A stretch of 41,998 bases of DNA from B16-G9 sp964400655. GTDB taxonomy: Bacteria; Bacteroidota; Bacteroidia; Bacteroidales; F082. The position numbers were made by a program, and so were the translations under genes. Location of the stretch: assembly GCA_964400655.1 (NCBI GenBank), contig CAYNVN010000098.1:1-41998 (forward strand), read 5' to 3'. Shown in pieces: positions 8,753 through 18,192 of this stretch (positions are counted from its first letter, which is position 1; each line of letters starts with the position of its first letter). The notes under the pieces are model-generated. The model did not search any database and was not told where the DNA came from. It saw nothing but the letters and a program-made list of their open reading frames with translations.

Positions 8753-10237
8753 ATGATAAAGGAAAAATCACTATATCGGTTTTTTTTAGGAGCGGGTGTT
8801 GTCCTCTTTCTTTACAGTCTTTGGGAGCGTGTACCCGACCTGGATGGTGCATGGATAGGTGAAAATGCCTACTGGCTGGCAACAGCTGGATATGCCAAAT
8901 CGGAACTGATGCGGGGAATAACTTCGCAGGAAACGCTGAGCATTATTCATCATAAACTATTTAACCTGTTTGGGGCCTTGTGGATTAAACTGTTCGGGTT
9001 TTCGGTTTATACGCTCAAGTCGGTAAGTTTGTTGTTTTTTGTGATGCTGATTGTACTGATGAATCAATACAGTAAAAAATCATCGCTCTCATTTAAAAAA
9101 ACCGACAGGATGCTTTTGTTCATTCTGTTGCTCTTTTTTCCGTGGGTTTTTAAGTACGCTTTTGTTTACCGTCCCGAAATAATGATAACCACACTGGGTT
9201 TTGTCGCTTTTATTTTTTTGGAGGAATCGCTACAAAAGGGCAGCAGGACGGCTAACGCATGGTTTGCTGGCTTGCTTATGGGGCTTGCCATGGCTGCCCA
9301 TCTTAATGGTATTGTAATGGCTGCTTCGGGGTTTTTTCTTTTGGTTTGGAGCAAACAATATAAGTTGTTATTGCCTTTTGTCGCCGGAACGCTAATGGGT
9401 TTTGCCGTTTATTTTTACGATTATTACGGTTCCGGTTATTTTGATTTTTGGTATTATCAGTTTTTTGATTCGCCAACGGTTAAGGATATTCATAAATTTC
9501 CCATATGGATAGAGCCGGTAATTAATTTGTTTAGTGAACATTTACGCTATTTTCACGATATAAAAATAATTGTATTTACCCTATTTATGTTATTTACTTT
9601 ATCGGCAGGATTCGGGTACCTTTATCGTAATTACAAAACGCTTACGAGGTTTACGTTGCTGATGTTTGTTTTTACGGGAATGTTTACCATTCACGATACA
9701 CGGAAATACATTATCTTAAATTTGCCTTACATTCTGTTACTTTTGGTAATTACGGTTAAAGCATTGCGCAAAGGGGAAATAACGCGGTTTAAAATTAATA
9801 TGGACCGTAACAAGGTTTACCGGATGTCCTTTGGATTGATGTTGATATACCTGCTGGTTTCGTTTGGTTATAATCTGAAGTATTCCATGGAAAAATTTAC
9901 TCCCGATGAAAACCGCGAAATAACCTTAAAATATGCAAACGGGGATGTGTCGGAGATGAACATTGTAGCGCCGCTGACCTTTATTTTTAACGAAATAGAA
10001 TATTATAACAGCATACAGGGCGAGATATGTTATACCGAATTTCAAAAAGAAGAGCCCGGATTAAAGGGGATTGCCTTTTTAAAAAGGGCGGAATTGTTTG
10101 GTAATTCCATGTTAATTATTACCCCTTATTACCAGCATCTGCTTGGTATTGATCGGTTTGAAAAAGGAAAGCAATATGGCAATTTTGTGGTAAAAGCCAA
10201 AAATGATAAAATGATAATTCTTGTCAGAAAAAAATAA
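8753..10237 (+). CDS. polytopic membrane protein, probable GT-C type glycosyltransferase
   Basis: 494 residues with one N-terminal TM helix, a first outer loop containing acidic residues (PDLDGAWIGENAYWLATAGYAKSELMRG), then about eight to ten further TM helices in residues 90-385, and a roughly 110-residue non-membrane C-terminus. A loop with Asp/Glu right after TM1 is the hallmark of lipid-phosphosugar-dependent GT-C enzymes (GT39/ArnT-like), which add sugars to lipids or proteins on the periplasmic side. No family signature strong enough for a substrate is seen. The gene is tightly linked to galM (5-base gap), which suggests coupled translation but not necessarily a shared pathway. Confidence 0.7.
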   Translation: MIKEKSLYRFFLGAGVVLFLYSLWERVPDLDGAWIGENAYWLATAGYAKSELMRGITSQETLSIIHHKLFNLFGALWIKLFGFSVYTLKSVSLLFFVMLIVLMNQYSKKSSLSFKKTDRMLLFILLLFFPWVFKYAFVYRPEIMITTLGFVAFIFLEESLQKGSRTANAWFAGLLMGLAMAAHLNGIVMAASGFFLLVWSKQYKLLLPFVAGTLMGFAVYFYDYYGSGYFDFWYYQFFDSPTVKDIHKFPIWIEPVINLFSEHLRYFHDIKIIVFTLFMLFTLSAGFGYLYRNYKTLTRFTLLMFVFTGMFTIHDTRKYIILNLPYILLLLVITVKALRKGEITRFKINMDRNKVYRMSFGLMLIYLLVSFGYNLKYSMEKFTPDENREITLKYANGDVSEMNIVAPLTFIFNEIEYYNSIQGEICYTEFQKEEPGLKGIAFLKRAELFGNSMLIITPYYQHLLGIDRFEKGKQYGNFVVKAKNDKMIILVRKK

Positions 10238-10267
10238 TGCCTCACCGTTAAAAGCACCGGCGAGGCA
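10228..10267 (-). terminator. intrinsic terminator of dnaN
   Basis: On the minus strand, 10258-10267 pairs with 10238-10247 (ten pairs, one a G-U wobble) around a 10-base loop, followed directly by TTATTTTTTT (A run at 10228-10234 on the plus strand). On the plus strand the same position is an A-C mismatch, so it works best for leftward dnaN transcripts. The U run overlaps the end of the convergent glycosyltransferase gene. Confidence 0.8.
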
Positions 10268-10298
10268 ATTATCAAATTAACTTAATGTTTTATGGCTT

Positions 10299-11426
10299 TT
10301 ATGAAGTGAGCATCACCGGCATAATAAGCATCAGGATGTCTTCGTGTTCGTCTTCGTTTTCGTCGGGCCGGATAATTCCTGCACGGTTTGGAGCCGACAT
10401 TTCGATGGTAATATTTTCGCAGTCCAGGGTGCTGAGCATCTCCTGCATAAATTTTGAGTTAAAACCGATTTCAATATTTTCTCCTTCGTAGCTACATGTC
10501 AGCCGTTCCCTTGCTTCACTTGAATAGTCGATATCTTCGGCCGAAAGAACCAGTTCTTTGCCTGAAATTTTAAAACGTACCTGATGGGTTGATTTACTTC
10601 CGAAAATGGAAACCCTGCGTAAAGCGTTCAGCAGGTTTTGACGGTTAATGGTTAAAACGTACGGATTTTCGCTTGGTATTACAGCCTGATAGTTGGGGTA
10701 TTTGCCTTCTATCAACCGGCATACAATAATAATGTCGTCAAACCTGAAAACGGCATTGGCTTTGTTAAATTCCATTACCACCTCTTCGTCGGCATCATCG
10801 GGTATGATATGGCGTGCCAGATTTAATGTTTTTTTCGGCAAAATAACTGCATCGGCAGTATTGCTTTTAACTTCGGTGCGACGATACCTTACCAGTTTGT
10901 GGGCATCGGTGGCAACAAAAGTAAGGTCTTCTTCATTTATTTCACAAAATACACCCGACATAACCGGCCGAAGTTCGTCGTTGCCGGTGGCAAACAAAGT
11001 GTTGTTGAAAGCATTTACCAGCATGGCACCGTTAACGGTAACACTTTGGGGTTCTTCCAATACGGGAACCTGCGGAAATTCATCGGCATTTTGCCCGATC
11101 ATTTTATATTTACCCTCGCCGGCAAAAATTTCGATGTCCAGCGTTTCGGCATTTGAATTAATGGTTACCGGAATTTCGGGGAATGTTTTTAGTGTTTCAA
11201 GCAGCTGGCGGGCAGGAATGGTTACCGACCCCGGATCGTCGGCTTTTTCGGGTTTGATCATCACCGAAATGGTGGTTTCCAAATCGGAAGCCGTAACGGT
11301 AAGCGTGTCATCTTTTAATTCAAAAAGAAAATCTTCTAAAATAGGTAATGTGCTGCTTGTTGACAAAACACCGCTGATTTTCTGTAAACTTTTCAACAGT
11401 GTGGTACTGGATATTATAAACTTCAT
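10299..11426 (-). CDS. dnaN: DNA polymerase III sliding clamp, beta subunit
   Basis: 375 residues, full length for the beta clamp. It starts MKFIISSTTLLKSLQKISGVLSTSSTLPILEDFLFEL, the standard N-terminus, and runs through three clamp folds (about 1-120, 128-245, 246-375), ending in a short hydrophobic tail (LMLIMPVML). As a dimeric ring it tethers polymerase III to DNA and is the docking site for repair and replication partners. As usual in Bacteroidota it is not beside dnaA or recF. It is a single gene: followed by its own terminator and preceded by a 166-base gap to the giant secreted protein gene, which is transcribed in the same direction toward it. Confidence 0.97.
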   Translation of the reverse strand: MKFIISSTTLLKSLQKISGVLSTSSTLPILEDFLFELKDDTLTVTASDLETTISVMIKPEKADDPGSVTIPARQLLETLKTFPEIPVTINSNAETLDIEIFAGEGKYKMIGQNADEFPQVPVLEEPQSVTVNGAMLVNAFNNTLFATGNDELRPVMSGVFCEINEEDLTFVATDAHKLVRYRRTEVKSNTADAVILPKKTLNLARHIIPDDADEEVVMEFNKANAVFRFDDIIIVCRLIEGKYPNYQAVIPSENPYVLTINRQNLLNALRRVSIFGSKSTHQVRFKISGKELVLSAEDIDYSSEARERLTCSYEGENIEIGFNSKFMQEMLSTLDCENITIEMSAPNRAGIIRPDENEDEHEDILMLIMPVMLTS

Positions 11427-11592
11427 GGTTTTTGTGAATTTATTATACTCGCTATTAAATACGGGAGTAAAAATAGAAAATTAAACCGACAAAAAATAGC
11501 AAGCGTAAAAGAAATTATCCACAACCGGAGGTGTGGGCGGTTTGCATACGGTTAAAAAGCCATAGCAGTTACTGCTTGGCATGATGTTTAAT

Positions 11593-14500
11593 TTATCTCC
11601 TGTTGTTTAGGCGCTTCATCCGTCTTACGAAATCAATCATTTTTCGTTTGGTTGAAATTACAAATTCGTAATAGGTTTCGTCGCTGTCGGGGTTTTTTAA
11701 CCGCTTTTCATCTTTAATATTGGCAATACGTTCATTGTAATTCATATCGGATGAAATGGTTTGCATAATCCCGTTTTGATACGAGAAGAAATACCATGTT
11801 TTACGGTCGGTTTCAATATAAAAATGGATGGCACTGCCTCCTCTTCCCACCTCTATCTGCATGTAACCTTTAAGCAGCTTGTTTATTGCCTGTCCGTTAA
11901 TAAAGCCGATTCCTATGGGGCCTTTTGACAGGTAAGAACGGGTATCGGGATCCCAAACAAGATTTAAATCGGAAAATATTATGGCCCCTTTTATCTGGTC
12001 GGGCATTTTTTTCATGTTGCCGTAAAGGCTGAGTTGTTTTTTCAACTCCTGTGCATCCTCCTTGTTCAATAAATCGCGAATGGCAATGTTAAACGGGCTG
12101 CGGGCAACATCAATCACATCACCGGGGGTCATTCTGAGGCTGTCGAGCATCATGTCCAGTGCATTATCGTCGAAATAGAAATCAAAAATCAGTGAAATAT
12201 CAAAGATGGTGGAATCGGGAATGATGTAATGTTTGAATTTACCAATGGTTGAAAACTTTACCTGTGTAAAACTCGATCCCAAATCCAAAATACCGTCGCC
12301 ACTCATAATACAACGTTTGTTATCGAGCCGGATATAATTTCCGCGGGCATTTTTATCGCCACGTAATCGGAGTTCATTACCCACTTTAAAGGTGTTTAAG
12401 GCAGTGTCGAATTCCAGTTTTCCATAGCTTTCGATGGCAATGATATCGGAAGGCGATTCTCTGTGTTGCAGTACCATGGGGTAAAAATTGTTTCGGCGCG
12501 GCGAAAGTGCCAGTCCGAATCGTGCCCTTAAACTGTCGGTGGTGGTTGTGGTTGTATCTACCTCGAACTGTACGTGTCGGGGATTGATGTAGCGGCTGAA
12601 TGCCACCCAGTTGTTTTCTAAGCCGATGCACTCTTCGTTAAGACGGTATCCGCCACTGAATTTAAAGTAAGGTTCGGATGATATGAGTGAAATCGTTCCC
12701 TGAAAAAAGTATTCGGGGCTGAGGAAGAAAAGTTCATCCTGCGATATGGTGCCTTCAGCAACCGTTCTTCCGTATTTGTCCACTTCAATTTTCGGGAGTA
12801 TGATTTGTTGCGGCAGATGGTTGCGGTCAACATAATCAACAATACCGGAAGCATCAAAATCGTTACGCGAATGAATATGAACTTCGGCATCATAGATGCG
12901 ATGGTATTTTGTAACCGTATCGGTGATGATAACCGCATTATATAATGTGTCCATTTTGGCACCCTGATAGATTTTGACGGCACGGTCGTTTGGAAATACC
13001 GCAGCATTTCCGGTTTTTATAAAGCGTACTCCCTCTGCATTTATGGTGTATTGGTTTAGGTTGTACGAGGCCTGCCGGGCAAAAAAGCGTAATGAGTCCT
13101 GAGCAGGGTCCACCGAAATAAACTCGGGGCCGGTTTTTATGTTATCGATTACCGCGTAATCGGACAGGGAGTCCATGTGGCTGAAAAATCCGTTTTGTCC
13201 GCCCGAAAGTTCAAGCCGGTCGTCGTCCATAATCCATTTAACCTCGTCGAGTGTTGAAATGTATTTGTTTAACGGCAACTCAACAAACGATCCTTTATAC
13301 AGGTTGTCAAATTCGCCGATGCCGTTTTTAAAGTCGATGTGGGCAAAATAACCTTTTGAGATAAAGATTTTGTTTTCCCCCGTGTTGTCATATAGCGAGA
13401 AGTCTGCCGAGTCTGCCGACATGCTGTTGAAAGCAAAATCCATGTTGTTTGAAAGAACTTCCGAGCGGTCGAAAGTAAAAATTCCTTTTCCGTGCATAAA
13501 ACCCGGATTGAGACAGAGTGTTCCGTTAAGTTTTGTATTGTTGTAAACAACCATTAATTTGCCGGTATCCAGGGTTGAAAGTGCCATAACATTTGAATCG
13601 GTGTTCCAGTGCATAAGCAATGAGTCGCCCTGAACAGGCGGGGTGTTGTTAACCAGCTCGTCGCCCTGTGATAAAAAGTCAAAGGCCGTACCTTTAAGCG
13701 AATCGGGATAAAAAACAAGATCGGGTGAATTAAAGGTGGCTTTTAAATAATCAACCCTTCCGTCTCCTTTAAATCCGGTATTATCAAGGTGCAAGGTGTT
13801 AAAAAACCGTGCTTTGCCGTTGTAGATGGCATAGCCCGTATCGGGCGACTGATGAACAAAGCCCAATGAGTTGTCGGGCATCACCGTTAACGGCTCTTCA
13901 ATTTCGGGAACGATGCCGTCGGCAAACAGGCTGCCTTTAAAGGTAAGTCCGCTTGTGCTGAATTTCGAAACGCTGTCGAACACAAAGGGGTCGACCCTGT
14001 AGTAAAAGCGGTCGGGTACCAGTGTGCTGTCCTGTATCTCCTTACGGTTGTAATAAACATAGCCGAAATCCTTACTTACAAAAATGGGGTATTTGGCAAA
14101 TCTGTTTCTGCCCGATTTGTTGTCAGGTTCATCAATGTATATTTTACCGTTCATGCGGGTTATTACATTGTCAACCTTCCGGTAATACACCTTTTTTCTG
14201 TTTAACGAATCGCGTTTTACAAGATAAAAGGCCATGGTATCGATGTAATTCAGGTTCAGCATAAAACTGTCGTAAACAAACATGCTGCTGTGGGCATCAA
14301 AATCGAACAGCCCGATCTGTACCCTTCCGTCAAATGAAAAGTCGCGATTTTTTTTAACCGAAATAGATCTGTTGTAAGGATAGATATAAACTGCCTGAGA
14401 ATCGCTGATATTAACCTGCGGAACACCGTAAATGTCCATGTCCAGCGTATTAAGGTCAATAACGGCGTTGGATTTGTTGTGCACTTTCGATACAAAATGA

Positions 14501-16122
14501 ATGACATCGTAATCGGATTGTTTCGATTTGGCAAAGAGGTAGTAAAACAGTTTGTTTTTTACGATGGCGGTACGGGTTTTACTGTTGTAAACAATAAATC
14601 CCCGGTTTGATAAGTCAACCAGCAGGGCCACCACCTGTTCCTGTGGCATTTTCATGTAATCGGCCAATAACGGTACTTCCACCTCTCTGTCGCCGCTGTC
14701 GCCATACTTTTTAAGGTAGCCGTCGATAACATATAGCGGGTTTTTTTGGTCCATTACCTGAAGCGAATAAAACTCCTTTAACGAAAAGTAGTTACTCGAT
14801 TCGAAAGTGGCAATGTTGTCGCCACGCAACTGTTTGAATTTTTTAAAGTATATCTTATCTTCATCCATGCTCCAGTAGAGTGCAGGAACATCAATGTCGA
14901 GTTTGTGATACGAATCGTAAAACGGAATGTGGTTGGAAGAATTAAGTACGGAACTGAAAAGAATCAGCTCGTTTTTTTCACTTTTGTATCGTAGTTTCAA
15001 ATCGGGATGATAAATCGAATCGCCTTCAAGATAAAAAATAAATTCGGTATGTGCGCTTTCCAGTACATTGTCTCTTAATCTAAAGCGGTCGGATAAAAAA
15101 CGTGCGTAAACTTCGTCGCGAAGGCGTACGGTGGCCATGGCTTTTTCCCATTCCGAACCGACACCGTACAAGGTTTTTCCTTCGAGCTTAAGGCTGCATT
15201 TCAGGTCGATATTAGGATATACCTGCCCCAGTTCCATGCTTTCCTGATAGGCGATAAACGAAGGGTACAAAGAGTTGTCGTTGGGCGGACTGGATAGTAT
15301 GCGTTCGGTAAGCTGCCCCTCCAAAGGATGTTTAAAAAAGCGTTTGTAATGCAGTTTTACCGAATCGATAACATAAGTGTTGGTTTCGAGGTTAATGGAA
15401 TAATGGTCGAAATCGGCAGAAATCTCTTTGGCGGTTTCCCCGCCAAAACGTTGCCAGTCGATATGGCCGCTCTTTCCTTCCCATTGTTTGGTATCGTAAT
15501 AAAAGGTGCCCGATGTTTTTTTAATGACGGAACTGTCGCGTTTGGTGGCACAAACCAGGTTGAGGTGGTCGAACACCACGTTAAAGGTGGAATCATAGGA
15601 AAATTTGAATCGTCCGTTACGATAAAACCATGCAAACGAACTTTTCTTTTTATAAACTATTTTGTTTTCAAAAAGCCTGTTGGTGTATTTTAAGAAGGTA
15701 ATAAAACTTCTGGTGTTTTTTTCGTCCAGCAACTTTGAAGCATAGCGATGCCAAGCGATAACAGCCTCCGGATTTTGGTGTGATTCGGCTATTAGCGTAA
15801 GGGTTTGGATGTATTTGTACAGGTTGGGGTAGGCGGGTAGTTTTTTTGTCCTCATTTTTTCGACAAGATGTCTTATCGCTGTTTTTTCGCTTTTGTTGAA
15901 CCTTCCAACGCTCCAGCTTGCATAAAACCTGTCGAGCATGGTTTGCGATTTGTTTTGCCAGGTTTTGGATTGAGTACCCATTAAAAAAGAGGTTATCTGC
16001 TGAAAGAAAACCTCCGAATCGGTGGAAAGGGAATCGGGTTTTGTTTGCTGCTGTGCACCGGCCGAAACGGTAAAAAACAGCACAGCCGTTAACAGTAAAA
16101 TAAGTTTCCCTTTTAATATCAT
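11593..16122 (-). CDS. giant secreted protein of unknown function (1509 residues)
   Basis: I do not recognise a named family. There is a clear Sec signal peptide (LLLTAVLFFTVSAGAQQQ). Residues about 30-170 look helical. Most of the remainder, about 180-1300, is strand-rich with repeated short units of the form 'object, D/N, strand, turn' (for example GNGIVDY-like GSG/GDG-turn motifs: GFKGDGRVDYLKA, FDASGIVDYVDRN, CIMSGDGILDLG). This resembles stacked beta-solenoid or AsmA/LptD-jelly-like periplasmic scaffolds, but that is an impression only. The C-terminus (about 1380-1509) is helical and very basic (RRMKRLNNRR). There is no T9SS or barrel end, so a periplasmic or outer-membrane-associated site is likely. 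It starts 12 bases after prmA and is the last gene of a tpiA-prmA operon. Confidence 0.85.
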   Translation of the reverse strand: MILKGKLILLLTAVLFFTVSAGAQQQTKPDSLSTDSEVFFQQITSFLMGTQSKTWQNKSQTMLDRFYASWSVGRFNKSEKTAIRHLVEKMRTKKLPAYPNLYKYIQTLTLIAESHQNPEAVIAWHRYASKLLDEKNTRSFITFLKYTNRLFENKIVYKKKSSFAWFYRNGRFKFSYDSTFNVVFDHLNLVCATKRDSSVIKKTSGTFYYDTKQWEGKSGHIDWQRFGGETAKEISADFDHYSINLETNTYVIDSVKLHYKRFFKHPLEGQLTERILSSPPNDNSLYPSFIAYQESMELGQVYPNIDLKCSLKLEGKTLYGVGSEWEKAMATVRLRDEVYARFLSDRFRLRDNVLESAHTEFIFYLEGDSIYHPDLKLRYKSEKNELILFSSVLNSSNHIPFYDSYHKLDIDVPALYWSMDEDKIYFKKFKQLRGDNIATFESSNYFSLKEFYSLQVMDQKNPLYVIDGYLKKYGDSGDREVEVPLLADYMKMPQEQVVALLVDLSNRGFIVYNSKTRTAIVKNKLFYYLFAKSKQSDYDVIHFVSKVHNKSNAVIDLNTLDMDIYGVPQVNISDSQAVYIYPYNRSISVKKNRDFSFDGRVQIGLFDFDAHSSMFVYDSFMLNLNYIDTMAFYLVKRDSLNRKKVYYRKVDNVITRMNGKIYIDEPDNKSGRNRFAKYPIFVSKDFGYVYYNRKEIQDSTLVPDRFYYRVDPFVFDSVSKFSTSGLTFKGSLFADGIVPEIEEPLTVMPDNSLGFVHQSPDTGYAIYNGKARFFNTLHLDNTGFKGDGRVDYLKATFNSPDLVFYPDSLKGTAFDFLSQGDELVNNTPPVQGDSLLMHWNTDSNVMALSTLDTGKLMVVYNNTKLNGTLCLNPGFMHGKGIFTFDRSEVLSNNMDFAFNSMSADSADFSLYDNTGENKIFISKGYFAHIDFKNGIGEFDNLYKGSFVELPLNKYISTLDEVKWIMDDDRLELSGGQNGFFSHMDSLSDYAVIDNIKTGPEFISVDPAQDSLRFFARQASYNLNQYTINAEGVRFIKTGNAAVFPNDRAVKIYQGAKMDTLYNAVIITDTVTKYHRIYDAEVHIHSRNDFDASGIVDYVDRNHLPQQIILPKIEVDKYGRTVAEGTISQDELFFLSPEYFFQGTISLISSEPYFKFSGGYRLNEECIGLENNWVAFSRYINPRHVQFEVDTTTTTTDSLRARFGLALSPRRNNFYPMVLQHRESPSDIIAIESYGKLEFDTALNTFKVGNELRLRGDKNARGNYIRLDNKRCIMSGDGILDLGSSFTQVKFSTIGKFKHYIIPDSTIFDISLIFDFYFDDNALDMMLDSLRMTPGDVIDVARSPFNIAIRDLLNKEDAQELKKQLSLYGNMKKMPDQIKGAIIFSDLNLVWDPDTRSYLSKGPIGIGFINGQAINKLLKGYMQIEVGRGGSAIHFYIETDRKTWYFFSYQNGIMQTISSDMNYNERIANIKDEKRLKNPDSDETYYEFVISTKRKMIDFVRRMKRLNNRR

Positions 16123-16134
16123 TCCCCTTGATTT

Positions 16135-16962
16135 TTATTTAACAAATCTTGCCGCTGTCCAGTTGTTTTTTACTTTATGATCCAAAAAGGTCATTCCCAA
16201 ATTTTCCGCTTTTCTTTTAATATCTTCCAAATCGGTTTCGTAAAATCCGCTGAACCATATGTTTCCGCCTTTTTTCAAACAGCGATGGTATGCTTCCATA
16301 TCGTTTAACAGAATGTTTTTATTGATGTTGGCAAGAACATAATCAAATGACTCTGTTTTGGGTAGCGACGATGCGTCCCCCAGTTTGGCAGTTACCTGTG
16401 GGGTTTGGTTTATTGCTCTGTTTTCCCCGGTGCTTTCGTACGACCATTTGTCGTTGTCAACAGCCAGTATCTCCCCGGCACCCATCAAGGAAGCAAGTAT
16501 TGCCAGTACACCTGTTCCGCAGCCCATATCAAGCAACGTTTTAGCCCGGATATTATTTTGTTCTTCAAGCAGGTATTCAATCATCAGTGCCGTTGTTTCG
16601 TGGTGAGCGGTACCAAAGGCCATTTTTGGATTGATAACTATATCAAAATCCACATCGTTACGCTTGTCGTGAAACGGAGCCCTAATGTAAACCCTTCCGG
16701 CAATTAACACCGGATTGTAGTTGCTCTCCCAAACGGCATTCCAGTTTTGGTCTTCAATAAGCTCGTGAAACGGTTCGGTATCCGAATGGAAATCAATGGT
16801 TTTTAGTTTTTCTTCGTCAAAGTCCTTTTCGGGGATATAGGCCAGCACCGAATCCTCCGTTTCTTCAAAACTTTCAAAACCGATTTCCGACAAACCGGCC
16901 ATCAGTATTTCGGTATAAACCGGTTCGGAAGGTTTTGCACAGGTGAGTTTTATGTAGTTCAT
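16135..16962 (-). CDS. prmA: ribosomal protein L11 methyltransferase
   Basis: 275 residues, a typical length. The N-terminal half (1-95) is the L11-binding domain. The SAM-binding Rossmann motif I is at 145-151 (DMGCGTG), with acidic VDND at about 168-171 as the adenosine-ribose site and the family motif VLANINKNIL near 208. FGTAHHETTALMIEYL precedes motif I, as in PrmA. It trimethylates L11 in the cytoplasm. It begins 21 bases after the tpiA stop and ends 12 bases before the giant protein, so the three form one leftward transcript. Confidence 0.95.
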   Translation of the reverse strand: MNYIKLTCAKPSEPVYTEILMAGLSEIGFESFEETEDSVLAYIPEKDFDEEKLKTIDFHSDTEPFHELIEDQNWNAVWESNYNPVLIAGRVYIRAPFHDKRNDVDFDIVINPKMAFGTAHHETTALMIEYLLEEQNNIRAKTLLDMGCGTGVLAILASLMGAGEILAVDNDKWSYESTGENRAINQTPQVTAKLGDASSLPKTESFDYVLANINKNILLNDMEAYHRCLKKGGNIWFSGFYETDLEDIKRKAENLGMTFLDHKVKNNWTAARFVK

Positions 16963-16983
16963 TTTTTTGGCGGCTTATAGCTG

Positions 16984-17745
16984 TTAAAAGCTGTTTGCAA
17001 TGGCAATAAAGTCATCAGCTTTCAGCGATGCACCGCCAATAAGTCCGCCATCCACATCGGGATTGGCAAACAGTTCCCTGGCATTTTGGGCATTGCAGCT
17101 GCCACCGTAAAGAATGGTAGTATTTTCGGCCACCTCTGCACCATACTTGTTTTTTAACAAACCTCTGATAAATGCGTGCATTTCCTGAGCCTGACCTGCG
17201 GTAGCGGTTTTGCCTGTGCCAATGGCCCAAACCGGTTCGTAAGCAATAACCACATTGCTGAACTCATCTTCGCTAAGGTGAAACAGTGCCTCCTCTATCT
17301 GTTTTTCAACCACCTGAAAATGGTTTCCCGCTTCGCGCTCTTCAAGCAGCTCGCCACAACAAAATATGGGGCGAATGGCATGGTCTAACAGGCGTTCTGT
17401 TTTTTCGGCAAGCTGTTTGCCGGTTTCGCCGAAATATTTACGCCGTTCGCTGTGTCCAATAATGCAATATTGTACATCCATGGAGGCCAGCATGGCAGCT
17501 GAAATTTCTCCGGTGAAAGCACCTTTTTCGTGTTCGCTCACATTTTGTGCACCAACCGAGAGGGTGTTCTTAACTTCATTACCGTAATCGGAAACCATCT
17601 CAAGGTAAAGGGCGGGAGGGCAAACCACCACATCGCTTTTGGTACCTTCGGTTTCAAGTTTTTCAATAATATTTTCAATAAGCTCTTCCGCCTCCTGGAA
17701 AGTGGTGTTCATTTTCCAGTTTCCGGCAACAATATTTTTTCTCAT
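16984..17745 (-). CDS. tpiA: triosephosphate isomerase
   Basis: 253 residues with all the catalytic landmarks: Asn9 and Lys11 in AGNWKMN, His98 in IIGHSERR, Glu170 in AYEPVWAIGTGKTA (with the mobile loop), and the phosphate-binding ends ILYGGSC and GGLIGGASLK. It converts dihydroxyacetone phosphate to glyceraldehyde 3-phosphate in glycolysis and gluconeogenesis. It is the first gene of the tpiA-prmA-giant-protein operon and has a matching -7 element at 17779-17786. Confidence 0.98.
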   Translation of the reverse strand: MRKNIVAGNWKMNTTFQEAEELIENIIEKLETEGTKSDVVVCPPALYLEMVSDYGNEVKNTLSVGAQNVSEHEKGAFTGEISAAMLASMDVQYCIIGHSERRKYFGETGKQLAEKTERLLDHAIRPIFCCGELLEEREAGNHFQVVEKQIEEALFHLSEDEFSNVVIAYEPVWAIGTGKTATAGQAQEMHAFIRGLLKNKYGAEVAENTTILYGGSCNAQNARELFANPDVDGGLIGGASLKADDFIAIANSF

Positions 17746-17778
17746 CGTAGTAACCTTTCATTTAAATTTAAACAGCTG

Positions 17779-17786
17779 CAAAAGTA
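17779..17786 (-). promoter_or_regulatory. -7 element for the tpiA operon
   Basis: TACTTTTG on the minus strand, an exact TAnnTTTG match, 34 bases upstream of the tpiA ATG. No standard -33 element is seen. Confidence 0.5.
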
Positions 17787-17886
17787 AGATTTATTTTTTT
17801 GTAAAATATTGAGAAATGAAGGGGTGAATTTTGTGAACTAATAATATTTATTTTTTCTTTTAGAAGAAAATTCAAAAAGTAAAGAG

Positions 17887-17968
17887 CGTGTCATTCTGAG
17901 CGCCTGCCTGTCGGCAAGGCAGGTAGTCGAAGAATGTATCACGCTTCGACTACGCTCAGTGTGACAAC
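17887..17968. repeat. structured intergenic repeat with nested inverted repeats
   Basis: In the 447-base gap between divergent tpiA and ppnP lies a dyad. The outer arms TGTCATTCTGAGCG / CGCTCAGTGTGACA match as a stem with two mismatches, the inner arms GTAGTCGAAG / CTTCGACTAC match exactly, and between the two left-arm segments sits a small CCTGCC...GGCAGG palindrome (17903-17923 approx.). This type of element, with the 'TCATTCTGAGCG / TCGAAG' words, is a recurrent non-coding repeat in Bacteroidota genomes (REP-like). The rest of the gap (17990-18130) shows only A+T-rich sequence. Confidence 0.7.
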
Positions 17969-18132
17969 CTATGCTAAAGCCGATAATAGGATTTAAAATT
18001 ACTTTTTGAACAGTCACTTTAATATTTTACTGTAATAATCAACAAAGTTTACTTTAAACAACTTCATTGAGAGATTAAACGGCCGGACAATTGGAAATCT
18101 TGTGCTTTTTCAGGAACAAATTTTTTATCACA

Positions 18133-18164
18133 CTTGCAAAATCCGATTTAAATATGTAACTTTA
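18133..18164 (+). promoter_or_regulatory. promoter of ppnP (-33 and -7)
   Basis: CTTG at 18133-18136 is followed by exactly 20 bases and then TAACTTTA at 18157-18164, close to the TTTG-N19/20-TAnnTTTG consensus, with one mismatch in each element. The predicted transcript starts about 22 bases before the ppnP ATG. Confidence 0.55.
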
Positions 18165-18192
18165 CGCAATGTGAAATTAAAACCATAAAACT

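Noticed and set aside
10693..11484. 263-codon ORF on the plus strand over dnaN
   Set aside because: Antisense to a confidently identified beta clamp; composition is serine-rich shadow sequence with no family match.
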